This document shows positions 27,391 to 34,514 of a stretch of 34,514 nucleotides of DNA, piece after piece; position 1 is the first letter of the stretch; each line of letters opens with the position of its first letter. The translations under genes and the position numbers were made by a program. The notes under the pieces were generated by a model, which did not search any database, was not told where the DNA came from, and worked only from the letters and a program-made list of their open reading frames with translations. The stretch is from Pseudomonadota bacterium (GTDB lineage: Bacteria > Pseudomonadota > Gammaproteobacteria > Pseudomonadales > Moraxellaceae): positions 1 to 34,514 of the forward strand of contig JAJZHK010000030.1 in assembly GCA_021804565.1 (NCBI GenBank), read 5' to 3'.

Positions 27391-27408
27391 AAGCAATAGC
27401 CGTGCCTG
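27391..27408 (-). promoter_or_regulatory. Sigma-54 (RpoN) promoter of the lipase operon
   Basis: Reading the minus strand, positions 27408-27393 give CAGGCACGGCTATTGC, followed by T. This matches the sigma-54 consensus YTGGCACG-N4-TTGCW at every defined position but one (A for the T before GG). GG (-24) and GC (-12) are 10 bases apart, as required. Transcription should start near 27381, leaving about 80 bases of leader before lipA. The lipase of P. aeruginosa is also known to depend on RpoN, which supports the call. Confidence 0.75.
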
Positions 27409-27451
27409 ATCGCCAAGTCAGCTGAAATGCCCAGAAATCGTCCCGTTGGTG

Positions 27452-27507
27452 TGAAATTTTTTTCATTTCGTAACCCGGTGCCACACCAGGCCGGGTCGTG
27501 TCGTAAC
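27452..27507. promoter_or_regulatory. Candidate activator-binding sites upstream of the lipase promoter
   Basis: Upstream of the sigma-54 promoter lie a perfect inverted repeat TGAAA-N4-TTTCA (27452-27465) and two direct copies of CGTAAC at 27469-27474 and 27502-27507, 33 bases (about three helical turns) apart. They are about 70-125 bases from the predicted start, a normal enhancer distance for an NtrC-family activator. The protein that binds is unknown. CbrB, the activator of lipA in P. aeruginosa, is a candidate only by analogy. Confidence 0.35.
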
Positions 27508-27515
27508 AGCAGCGC

Positions 27516-27534
27516 CAGCCGCAGCCCGCGGCTG
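27516..27534. other. 7-bp stem-loop between lipase and rpmB promoters
   Basis: CAGCCGC (27516-27522) pairs with GCGGCTG (27528-27534) around AGCCC. It sits in the 348-base gap between lipA and rpmB, 25 bases before the rpmB -35. No T-run follows. It may be structural or incidental in GC-rich DNA. The rest of this gap is covered by the promoter entries; I see no small gene in it. Confidence 0.3.
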
Positions 27535-27558
27535 CGCAGCAAATCATGCACGACATGC

Positions 27559-27588
27559 TTGCCTTAGCCCCCAGGATTCTGCTATAAC
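27559..27588 (+). promoter_or_regulatory. Sigma-70 promoter of rpmB-rpmG
   Basis: TTGCCT (27559-27564) and TATAAC (27583-27588) are separated by 18 bases, and a TG at 27580-27581 gives an extended -10. Initiation would be near 27595, about 50 bases before rpmB. This is the best sigma-70 match seen on the plus strand and fits a highly expressed ribosomal-protein pair. Confidence 0.7.
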
Positions 27589-27646
27589 ATGCCCCCTTGC
27601 TGTCGCCCCTCTAACTTTGGCGACCTTTAGTTTGTGGAGAGGAATC

Positions 27647-27883
27647 ATGTCCAAGGTTTGCCAGGTGACCGGCAAGCGACCCATCGTTGGCAACAACGTG
27701 TCGCACTCTAACATCAAGACCAAGCGCCGCTTTGAGCCGAATCTGCACTACCATCGTTTCTGGATGGAAAGCGAGAAGCGCTTTGTCCGTCTGCGCTTGA
27801 CGCCCAAGGGTATGCGTATCATCGATAAACTGGGCATCGAAGCCGTGGTCGCCGACCTGCGCGCCCGTGGCGAGAAAATCTAA
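27647..27883 (+). CDS. rpmB: 50S ribosomal protein L28
   Basis: A 78-residue large-subunit protein, the standard length for proteobacterial L28. It begins [12 protein letters not shown] and contains [19 protein letters not shown] and [17 protein letters not shown], all diagnostic. GGAGAGGAA lies directly before the ATG at 27647; the frame runs 10 codons further upstream without family sequence. rpmG follows 11 bases after the stop. Confidence 0.98.
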   Translation: MSKVCQVTGKRPIVGNNVSHSNIKTKRRFEPNLHYHRFWMESEKRFVRLRLTPKGMRIIDKLGIEAVVADLRARGEKI

Positions 27884-27894
27884 GGAGCAAGATC

Positions 27895-28062
27895 ATGGCG
27901 AAAGGCGCACGCGAAAAGATTCGTCTGGTGTCCACCGCTGGCACCGGCTATTTTTACACCACCACCAAGAACAAGCGCACCATGCCGGAAAAAATGGAGA
28001 TCAAAAAATTTGATCCCAAAGTACGCCAGCATGTCGTCTTCAAGGAAGCCAAGATCAAATAA
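27895..28062 (+). CDS. rpmG: 50S ribosomal protein L33
   Basis: A 55-residue L33. It begins [20 protein letters not shown] and ends VVFKEAKIK. It lacks the two CxxC zinc pairs found in some L33 proteins, so it is the zinc-free (C-minus) form like that of E. coli. AAGGAG at 27882-27887, overlapping the rpmB stop, is its ribosome site. A strong terminator follows 23 bases after the stop. Confidence 0.97.
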   Translation: MAKGAREKIRLVSTAGTGYFYTTTKNKRTMPEKMEIKKFDPKVRQHVVFKEAKIK

Positions 28063-28085
28063 TCGATCGTTTGGCAGCACCCATC

Positions 28086-28109
28086 AAGGATGCCCTCGGC
28101 ATCCTTTTT
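28086..28109 (+). terminator. Intrinsic terminator of rpmB-rpmG
   Basis: AAGGATGCC (28086-28094) pairs with GGCATCCTT (28098-28106) around CTC, and a run of five T covers 28105-28109. This is a textbook Rho-independent terminator. It separates the ribosomal operon from mutM, which starts 32 bases later. Confidence 0.9.
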
Positions 28110-28141
28110 GTGTTGCTTGCGCGAACCTCTAAGGCCCGGCC

Positions 28142-28954
28142 ATGCCTGAACTGCCTGAAGTAGAAACCACCCGTCGCGGACTGGTGGACGCTCTGGTCGG
28201 ACAGCGCATCCATGCGGTCAAGATACGTCGTCGTGATCTGCGTTTTCCCATCCCGGAGCAGGTCGATCGACTGGCCGGCACGCGCATCAGCGACCTGCAG
28301 CGGCGCGGCAAGTACCTGATCGCCGCGGTCGATGGCGCACACCTGCTCATCCATCTCGGCATGTCCGGCAGCCTGCGCCTGGTCGCCGAGGACGATCCCT
28401 GGCGCACGCACGATCACTGGAGCCTCAGTCTGGCGAACGGTCGGCAGCTGCGCTACCATGATCCGCGCCGCTTTGGCTGCCTGCTCTGGCTGGACGGAGA
28501 TCCCCTGCAGCACGCGTTGCTGGCCCGACTCGGACCGGAGCCGCTGGGCAGCGACTTCCATCCCGCCTACCTGTACCGGCACAGCCGTGGCCGCAGTGTC
28601 TCGATCAAGTCCTTCATCATGGATGCACAGGTGGTGGTCGGCATCGGCAACATCTACGCCCAGGAAGCCCTGTTCCAGGCTCGAATACGCCCGCAAAGAG
28701 TCGCCGGCAGCCTCAGCCGCGGCGCTTGCGAACGCCTGCACCAGGCCCTCTGTGATCAGCTCGAAAGCGCCCTGCGCGCCGGCGGCAGCAGTTTGCGCGA
28801 CTATGTGAACGGCCAGGGTGAGCCCGGTTATTTTCAGCTGAGCCTGGCCGTCTATGGTCGTGGCGGGCAGGCCTGCATGCTCTGCCAGAGGCCCCTGCAG
28901 AGCATCCGTCTGAATGGCCGCAGCACCGTCTACTGCCGACACTGCCAGCGCTAG
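28142..28954 (+). CDS. mutM: Formamidopyrimidine-DNA glycosylase MutM (Fpg)
   Basis: Base-excision repair enzyme that removes 8-oxoguanine and formamidopyrimidines and cleaves the strand. The 270-residue product starts MPELPEVETTRRGL, giving the required N-terminal Pro2 nucleophile and Glu3. The RRGKYL lysine, the GIGNIYAQEALF helix, and the C-terminal zinc finger (CMLC and CRHC pairs) are all present. No strong promoter is visible between the upstream terminator and the start. Confidence 0.97.
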   Translation: MPELPEVETTRRGLVDALVGQRIHAVKIRRRDLRFPIPEQVDRLAGTRISDLQRRGKYLIAAVDGAHLLIHLGMSGSLRLVAEDDPWRTHDHWSLSLANGRQLRYHDPRRFGCLLWLDGDPLQHALLARLGPEPLGSDFHPAYLYRHSRGRSVSIKSFIMDAQVVVGIGNIYAQEALFQARIRPQRVAGSLSRGACERLHQALCDQLESALRAGGSSLRDYVNGQGEPGYFQLSLAVYGRGGQACMLCQRPLQSIRLNGRSTVYCRHCQR

Positions 28955-29175
28955 GGTCCTGCGCCGGCGACGGCGGCTGCAGCGCATGACGGCGATCACA
29001 GCTTGACCGGCTTCTCGGCAAGAAGCAGCAGCTCGGTCTTGCACTCCCGGGCAATGTCGTCTACATTTCGGTAAAAGCTTCGTTCCATGAGGGACTTGTG
29101 TCTATGTTTTCAGATTGGACACGAACTTCCCACGTGAACGGGGGGGCCCTCCCATGAACACTGCAAGGATAGACC

Positions 29176-29564
29176 ATGCTCCGCTCATTGAAACGCCATG
29201 CATTGGTCGTGCTGCTCGGCACCAGCATGATAGCTTCCAGCCTGGCTCGCGCCGATGCGATGCTCAGCACCGATCAGGATGAATCTGATCTGTCCCCCTC
29301 CTGGGAGGCCATGATCGGCGACACCCTGATCGCCCGACCGTTTCTGCTGGCCATGACGGCGACGGGAGCCGTGGCCTTTGTGATCACCCTGCCCTTTTCG
29401 GCCTTGGGTGGCAACATCAAGGAAGCGGCCGCCAATTTGGTCGGCGAGCCGGCCAAGGAAACCTTCCTGCGTTGCCTGGGCTGCACAGAAAGTCAGTACA
29501 ACTGGCGCAAGCAAAGACAGGAAAAAGAAGACCAGCGCGGGATAGACGCGACCACCAACAACTA

Positions 29565-29568
<4 letters not shown>
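29176..29568 (+). CDS. Small exported or membrane protein of unknown function
   Basis: A 130-residue protein I do not recognise by function. It has a signal peptide ([20 protein letters not shown], likely cleaved after ARA near residue 26), one membrane segment (about residues 52-76, with [13 protein letters not shown]) and a charged C-terminal tail rich in Lys, Glu and Gln. A CLGC pair lies near residue 100. I recall similar [11 protein letters not shown] proteins in Pseudomonas, some loosely labelled transporters, with no demonstrated role. AAGGA six bases before the ATG supports the start. The 221 bases upstream hold no convincing promoter; GTGTC-N15-GACAC (29098-29122) is a weak inverted repeat. 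Its stop overlaps the fdx stop on the other strand. Confidence 0.75.
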
Positions 29569-30390
<822 letters not shown>

Positions 30391-31995
30391 TCAAGCACGC
30401 AACTGGGCCGCCAGCGTCGTGGCCAGTTTGGCGGCCAAGCCATAGATCGACAGCTGCGGGTTGGCGCCGATACTGGTCGGAAACAGTGAGCCGTCGATCA
30501 CCGAAACATCGCGCATAGAGCGTAGCCGGCCTTGACTGTCGGTGACACAGCGACGCTCGTCCTCACCCATGGCGCAACCGCCCATGACGTGGGCGGCGCC
30601 GAGACGCAGCAGCAGCTTTTCCATCGGCAAAGAGGCGATCATCGCTTGCGCCTCGGACCAGCGCGTGCAGGCCTGGGCGTCGCGGTGCAGAGGCCGCACC
30701 TGACGCGCACCCGCAGCAAACTGGATCTCCGCCATGGTGAGCAGGCTTCGACGCAGACCATCGCGCACGTAGTCGGTCAACGGATAGTGCAGCACCGGGC
30801 TGCCGTCATCGCGCAGCAGAACACGCCCGCCGAGGCTCTGTTCATGAAAGCCATCGCGCATCAGGGCGATCATCATGCTCATGGAGCGATATCGGAGCAT
30901 GCTGGCGTGCAGCTCTTCGCCACTTTCGCCGAGCAGGGAGGCGGTGATCGCCGGATGCAGGGGCATCACCTCCAGCTTGTAACCCAGCGGACCGGCGACG
31001 CCATCGCGCCAGACGAAGTGATCGGAGTAGACCGACTGTGGGGCGCCATGGCCGGCATCGATGGCCTGGTCAAAATCAGCGCGACTGGCATCGACCAGAT
31101 GCAGGAAGGTGCGGCGTCCTATATTGCGGTAAGGATCGGGCACCTGCGAGCGCAGCAGCAAGGCCGGCGTATTGATACCACCACCGGCAAGCACGGTATG
31201 ACGGGCACGGATACGCAAGGCCACCCCGGTCGGGCGGATGCGATCTTCGTGCATGCCGACGCAGCTGACACCGAGCACACGATCGCCCTCGACAATCAGC
31301 CGCCAGGCACGCGCACGGTGGTAGAGACGCGCCCCCTGGGCCAGGGCTGAGGGCAAGGTGGTGACCAGCATGGACTGTTTGGCATTGGTCGGACAGCCCA
31401 TGCCGCAATAGCCGAGGTTCCAGCAGCCGCGCACATTGCGATGCATGACGCCATGGCTGTAGCCGAGACGCTCACAGCCCAGGGCCAGGCTGGCATTATT
31501 GGCGTTGGCAGCGAGCGGCCAGGCTTGAATATCGAGGCGCTGCTCCATGCGTTCGAACCATGGAGCCATCTCCGCCGGTGACATGCCGCGCACGCCAAAA
31601 ACCTCGGCCCAGGTGTTCAGGGTGGGTTCCGGGGTACGAAAGCTCGAGGTCCAGTTGACCGTGGTGCTGCCACCGACACTGCGCCCCTGCAGGATCATGA
31701 TGGCGCCATCATCGCTGCTGCGCGCCGCACCTTCCTGATAAAGATCGCGGTAAGCCTGGCGCTCGTCCATGGAGAAATCATTGCTGGTACGCAGCGGACC
31801 TTCCTCGACGACGATCACCGACAGCCCGGCGGCCGACAGGATCTCAGCGCTGGTCCCGCCCCCCGCGCCACTGCCGATGATGACGACGTCACACTCGACC
31901 TCGCTATCCTGGCTGAGCTGTCCGGCATCGATGACCTGCCATCCTCCTGCCATGCCTTCGCGAAAAACATCCTTGACGCCTGCCACGGTGATCAT
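30391..31995 (-). CDS. GMC-family oxidoreductase, long-chain alcohol oxidase-like
   Basis: A 534-residue FAD enzyme. The dinucleotide fold GSGAGGG begins at G41, and GRSVGGSTTVNW (GMC signature 1) follows. A Cys cluster in RGCWNLGYCGMGCPTNAKQS resembles that of long-chain fatty alcohol oxidases. The C-terminal MGGCAMG and SIGANPQLSIYGLA carry the catalytic His/Asn-type region, here Asn-Pro. The ATG at 31995 overlaps the preceding gene's stop (ATGA); the frame is open further upstream but AAGGAG fits this start. No signal peptide is seen. With aldehyde dehydrogenase in the same operon, oxidation of medium- or long-chain alcohols is the likely role. Confidence 0.87.
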   Translation of the reverse strand: MITVAGVKDVFREGMAGGWQVIDAGQLSQDSEVECDVVIIGSGAGGGTSAEILSAAGLSVIVVEEGPLRTSNDFSMDERQAYRDLYQEGAARSSDDGAIMILQGRSVGGSTTVNWTSSFRTPEPTLNTWAEVFGVRGMSPAEMAPWFERMEQRLDIQAWPLAANANNASLALGCERLGYSHGVMHRNVRGCWNLGYCGMGCPTNAKQSMLVTTLPSALAQGARLYHRARAWRLIVEGDRVLGVSCVGMHEDRIRPTGVALRIRARHTVLAGGGINTPALLLRSQVPDPYRNIGRRTFLHLVDASRADFDQAIDAGHGAPQSVYSDHFVWRDGVAGPLGYKLEVMPLHPAITASLLGESGEELHASMLRYRSMSMMIALMRDGFHEQSLGGRVLLRDDGSPVLHYPLTDYVRDGLRRSLLTMAEIQFAAGARQVRPLHRDAQACTRWSEAQAMIASLPMEKLLLRLGAAHVMGGCAMGEDERRCVTDSQGRLRSMRDVSVIDGSLFPTSIGANPQLSIYGLAAKLATTLAAQLRA

Positions 31996-32543
31996 GCCGG
32001 TGCAACTCCTTGCGGCTTGGCAATGGGACAAGGCTGGTGGGCGGGCTGCTCGTAGCCCACAGCCTGCCAGCTCGACGGTCTTTTGTACCAGGTCAGCGCC
32101 AGACTCTGGGTAAAGAACCCGGCGATGGCCACCCGCAGCGAGGAAGAGCTGGCGCGCATCGTCGTGAAGACACCCGCCAGCTCCGCTTTCGAGAGCTGCG
32201 CGAAGTCGGCATGGCCGGTCAGCCAGCGCCGTGTCGGGGCCAACGTGAGCAGATCAAAAATCTGCCGGATCTGCTGCAAGGTGGCCGCCGAGGTGCTCAA
32301 ATAAAAAGCTTCCAGCTCATCGATGAAGGACGCCAGATCGGCCGGCTGCAGGTCCACCAGCAGCGCCGGCGCCACCTCCTGCAGCAGCTGCACATCCTTG
32401 GCACGCAACCAGGTCCGCCCGGGCAGCACCGGTTGGCTGCAGCCGCTGAGGACGCTCAGCGTGCTGCCCAGCCAGAGCGTCAGACCCAGCCCCAGACCTC
32501 CCCGGAGAAGCTGACGCCGGTCAGGATCAGGCAGCGTCCTCAT
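31992..32543 (-). CDS. Tat-exported lipoprotein of unknown function, alcohol oxidase operon
   Basis: A 183-residue protein that starts with a twin-arginine signal (DRRQLLRGG, R9-R10), a hydrophobic stretch and a lipobox LSGC at residues 32-35. It is therefore probably exported by Tat and lipidated at C35. The mature part is alpha-helical looking, with no cofactor motif I can see; its size and setting resemble small accessory subunits of membrane-bound dehydrogenases, such as gluconate dehydrogenase subunit 3. It overlaps both neighbours by 4 nt. The gene corresponds in position to a hypothetical in P. aeruginosa. A role with the GMC flavoprotein is inferred from position. Confidence 0.75.
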   Translation of the reverse strand: MRTLPDPDRRQLLRGGLGLGLTLWLGSTLSVLSGCSQPVLPGRTWLRAKDVQLLQEVAPALLVDLQPADLASFIDELEAFYLSTSAATLQQIRQIFDLLTLAPTRRWLTGHADFAQLSKAELAGVFTTMRASSSSLRVAIAGFFTQSLALTWYKRPSSWQAVGYEQPAHQPCPIAKPQGVAPA

Positions 32544-33985
32544 TTGAGCAGGTAGCTCTTGATGATCTTGTGCAGGCTCTTGTTGAAAGGCGGCAGGAAA
32601 AAGCGCAGCGCATAGAACTTCGGCTTTTCGAGAACCGCTTTGGCATTGGACATGGTCAGGAAGCCTTCCCGGGCATGGTAGCGACCCATGCCGGAAGGAC
32701 CGACGCCCCCAAAGGGCAGATCATCGATACCGACATGACTGACCACCTCATTGATGCCCATGCCACCCGAGTGGGTATGGGTGGCGACGTAGTCGGCGCG
32801 CGCGTCGTTGTAGTCGAAGTAGTACAGCGCCAGCGGTCGCGAGCGCTCATTGACGAAACGCAGGGCCTCGTCGAGGCTGTTGACCTCGATGATCGGCAGA
32901 ACCGGGCCGAAGATCTCGTTCTGCATGATCTGCATCTCGGGCTTGGCATCGAGGACCAGGGTCACCGGCATCTTGCGGCTGGCAGCGAAATCCTCCTGGG
33001 CGGGATTGATCTCGACGATACGGGCACCCTGCGCCCTGGCATCTTCCAGGTAGGACTGCACACGACGGTACTGCTTGTCATTGATCAGGCTGGTGTAGTC
33101 CGGATTGTTGAGCATGGTCGGATACATCTTGCTGACCTGGGCGGTGAAAGCCTGCACGAACTCCTGGCTGCGGCCGCGCGGACAGAGCAGATAGTCGGGG
33201 GCCACACAGGTCTGCCCGGCATTCCAGCACTTGCCGAAAGCGATACGCTCAGCGGCATCGGCCATCGGATAGGACTCATGCAGGATGGCCGGGGACTTGC
33301 CGCCCAGCTCGAGCACCACCGGCGTCAGATTGGCCGCGGCGGCGGCCATGACGGTACGCCCGACCTGGGTCGAGCCGGTGAAGGTGATCTGGTCGAAAGG
33401 CAGGTGTGAGAAGGCTTCTGACACCTCGCCGCGGCCGGTGAAGACCGCCACGTGATCCTCGGCAAAGACCTCGGCGAGCATGGCCTTGAAGGTTTCACCG
33501 GTACGCGGGGTGAAGCCGGACATCTTGATCATGACACGGTTGCCCGCCGCCAGAGCGGCCGTCAGCGGACCTACCGCCAGAAACACCGGGTAATTCCACG
33601 GCACGATGATGCCGACCACCCCCAGGGGCTGATAGACGATGCGGGCCTTGGCCGGCATGTGCAAGGGACTGACGTGGCGCTTCTCCGGACGCATCCAGGC
33701 GCGCAGGTGCTTCTGGTTGTACTTGATGCCCTCGAGGGAGGTCATGATCTCGGCAAACTTGGTCTCGTCATGCGAGCGATGACCAAAATCTTCGGCGATG
33801 GCCTGCGCCAGGCGATCCTGGTAGCGAACCAGCGCCTCTTTGAGCTTTTGCAGATGTGCGATACGATCATCGGCGCTGCTCATCGGCTGCGCACGAAAGG
33901 CGGCACGCTGGGTCTGGAAACAGCGGTGCAGATCGGCCACGACCGGGCTTTGCGCGGTATCGAGGTGAACGACATTAGCGACCAT
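32540..33985 (-). CDS. Aldehyde dehydrogenase, coniferyl-aldehyde dehydrogenase type
   Basis: A 481-residue NAD(P)+-dependent aldehyde dehydrogenase. VPWNYP (N131), FTGSTQVGR (202-210), LELGGKSP (E226) and the nucleophile C260 in NAGQTCVAP are in place, and the C-terminal hydrophobic tail (ALRFFLPPFNKSLHKIIKSY) resembles CalB and fatty-aldehyde dehydrogenases that touch the membrane. The ATG at 33985 is chosen because GAGGA lies eight bases upstream; ATG 34000 has no such site. It is the first gene of the three-gene operon and is divergent from a TetR gene. Fatty aldehyde is the likeliest substrate in this context, an inference. Confidence 0.9.
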   Translation of the reverse strand: MVANVVHLDTAQSPVVADLHRCFQTQRAAFRAQPMSSADDRIAHLQKLKEALVRYQDRLAQAIAEDFGHRSHDETKFAEIMTSLEGIKYNQKHLRAWMRPEKRHVSPLHMPAKARIVYQPLGVVGIIVPWNYPVFLAVGPLTAALAAGNRVMIKMSGFTPRTGETFKAMLAEVFAEDHVAVFTGRGEVSEAFSHLPFDQITFTGSTQVGRTVMAAAAANLTPVVLELGGKSPAILHESYPMADAAERIAFGKCWNAGQTCVAPDYLLCPRGRSQEFVQAFTAQVSKMYPTMLNNPDYTSLINDKQYRRVQSYLEDARAQGARIVEINPAQEDFAASRKMPVTLVLDAKPEMQIMQNEIFGPVLPIIEVNSLDEALRFVNERSRPLALYYFDYNDARADYVATHTHSGGMGINEVVSHVGIDDLPFGGVGPSGMGRYHAREGFLTMSNAKAVLEKPKFYALRFFLPPFNKSLHKIIKSYLLK

Positions 33986-34055
33986 GATAGGAATCCTCAT
34001 CTGGAGTAAACGCCGGCACCGGCTCATCGAGTCCATCCGACGCTGCGGACTTTCT

Positions 34056-34084
34056 CTTTTAGAGTATTTGCTCTAGACTGTCAA
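34056..34084 (-). promoter_or_regulatory. Sigma-70 promoter of the aldehyde dehydrogenase operon
   Basis: On the minus strand a perfect TTGACA (34084-34079) is followed after 17 bases by TAAAAG (34061-34056), a four-of-six -10. Transcription would begin near 34049, leaving about 64 bases before the ATG at 33985. The spacer contains a palindrome described separately, so this is probably a repressed promoter. Confidence 0.65.
34060..34075. promoter_or_regulatory. Probable TetR operator (inverted repeat)
   Basis: TAGAG (34060-34064) and CTCTA (34071-34075) form a perfect inverted repeat around TATTTG. It lies within the spacer and -10 edge of the aldehyde dehydrogenase promoter, beside the divergent TetR gene, exactly where a TetR repressor would block RNA polymerase. 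A second palindrome, CTGTCAAGACAG (34078-34089), overlaps the -35. Either or both could bind the regulator. Confidence 0.55.
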
Positions 34085-34115
34085 GACAGGACTGACCCAA
34101 GAACCCTTCTCCTCT

Positions 34116-34514
34116 ATGAAAACACGCGACCGCATTCTTCTGGCCAGCCTGCGCCTGTTCAATGAACAGAGTGAACGCAGCATCACCACCAACCACATCG
34201 CGGCCGCCCTGGGCATGAGCCCCGGCAACCTCTACTACCATTTCCGCAACAAGGAAGCGATCATTTACGATCTCTTCCTGCAATATGAGCAGCGTACGCG
34301 TGATTTCTTGCAGGTCGATGAAGACGTCACCCTGGGCTGGGACGACATCCTCGCTTACTTTCGCAGCATCGCCGGCAATATCTGGGAGTTCCGCTTTCTG
34401 CACCGCGACATGGAGCAACTGCTGAGCAATGACGCAAGCCTGCTGCAGCGCTATCGCACCTTTGCTCAGGACGTCATCCGCTCAGGACGCAAGATCATGG
34501 CGCTGATGCGGCAA
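34116..34514 (+). CDS. TetR-family regulator, N-terminal part
   Basis: The first 133 residues of a TetR regulator that runs off the window. It starts MKTRDRILLASLRLFNEQ, and the helix-turn-helix is ITTNHIAAALGMSPGNLYYH followed by FRNKEAIIYDLF, a clear TetR DNA-binding domain. The start of the ligand domain is present; it is incomplete, so the ligand cannot be guessed from sequence. It is divergent from the aldehyde dehydrogenase operon, with a palindrome between, so it likely represses that operon in response to an alcohol, aldehyde or acyl signal (inference). Gene order matches P. aeruginosa PA0367 as I recall it. Confidence 0.88.
   Translation, partial: MKTRDRILLASLRLFNEQSERSITTNHIAAALGMSPGNLYYHFRNKEAIIYDLFLQYEQRTRDFLQVDEDVTLGWDDILAYFRSIAGNIWEFRFLHRDMEQLLSNDASLLQRYRTFAQDVIRSGRKIMALMRQ

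Noticed and set aside
28996-29088. 30-codon minus-strand frame (MERSFYRNVDDIAREC...) between mutM and the small membrane protein
   Set aside because: It has a plausible composition but no ribosome site, no promoter and no homologue I recognise. It could be the remnant of a longer gene, but evidence is too thin to list it.

Overview
The window is about 34.5 kb of GC-rich chromosomal DNA that is almost fully coding. It reads as a gammaproteobacterium of the order Pseudomonadales. Two blocks follow the gene order I recall from Pseudomonas aeruginosa: lptD-surA-pdxA-rsmA-apaG-apaH with prkA-yeaH-spoVR-cca next to it, and mutM/fdx/coaD/GMC oxidoreductase/Tat protein/aldehyde dehydrogenase/TetR. 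A wax-ester synthase (WS/DGAT) beside secreted lipase genes argues for a lipid-storing, lipid-degrading relative rather than Pseudomonas itself. I see no rRNA, tRNA, CRISPR array, insertion sequence or prophage gene.

Layout. Positions 1-162 hold the start of amgK on the minus strand. From 334 to 7089 runs the outer-membrane and housekeeping operon lptD, surA, pdxA, rsmA, apaG, apaH. From 7180 to 11946 lies the stress module prkA, yeaH, spoVR. cca and an OhrR-like MarR regulator follow (12119-13821). An Aer-like chemoreceptor faces them (13835-15457). glyQ, glyS, gmhB and two YeeE/YedE-type membrane proteins form a chain of overlapping genes (15736-20135).

The lipid region spans 20142-27298. 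It holds an alpha/beta hydrolase on the minus strand, then acyl-CoA dehydrogenase, SDR and WS/DGAT on the plus strand, then lipase and its foldase on the minus strand. A near-consensus sigma-54 promoter precedes the lipase. rpmB-rpmG, with a clear promoter and terminator, and mutM follow. A small unknown membrane protein then converges on coaD-fdx. The right end (30391-34514) is a minus-strand operon of aldehyde dehydrogenase, Tat-exported lipoprotein and long-chain alcohol-oxidase-like GMC flavoprotein. It is divergent from a TetR regulator cut by the window edge, and a palindrome sits inside the operon promoter.

How the parts could work together (inference): secreted lipase releases fatty acids. 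The acyl-CoA dehydrogenase oxidises acyl-CoA, while WS/DGAT stores it as wax ester or triacylglycerol. The alcohol oxidase/aldehyde dehydrogenase operon returns fatty alcohols to fatty acids under TetR control. Ten gene pairs overlap by exactly 4 nt and one by 1 nt, so translational coupling is widespread. The most interesting points are the alcohol/aldehyde operon with its operator and unexplained lipoprotein, the sigma-54 promoter of the lipase, and the clustering of lipid genes.
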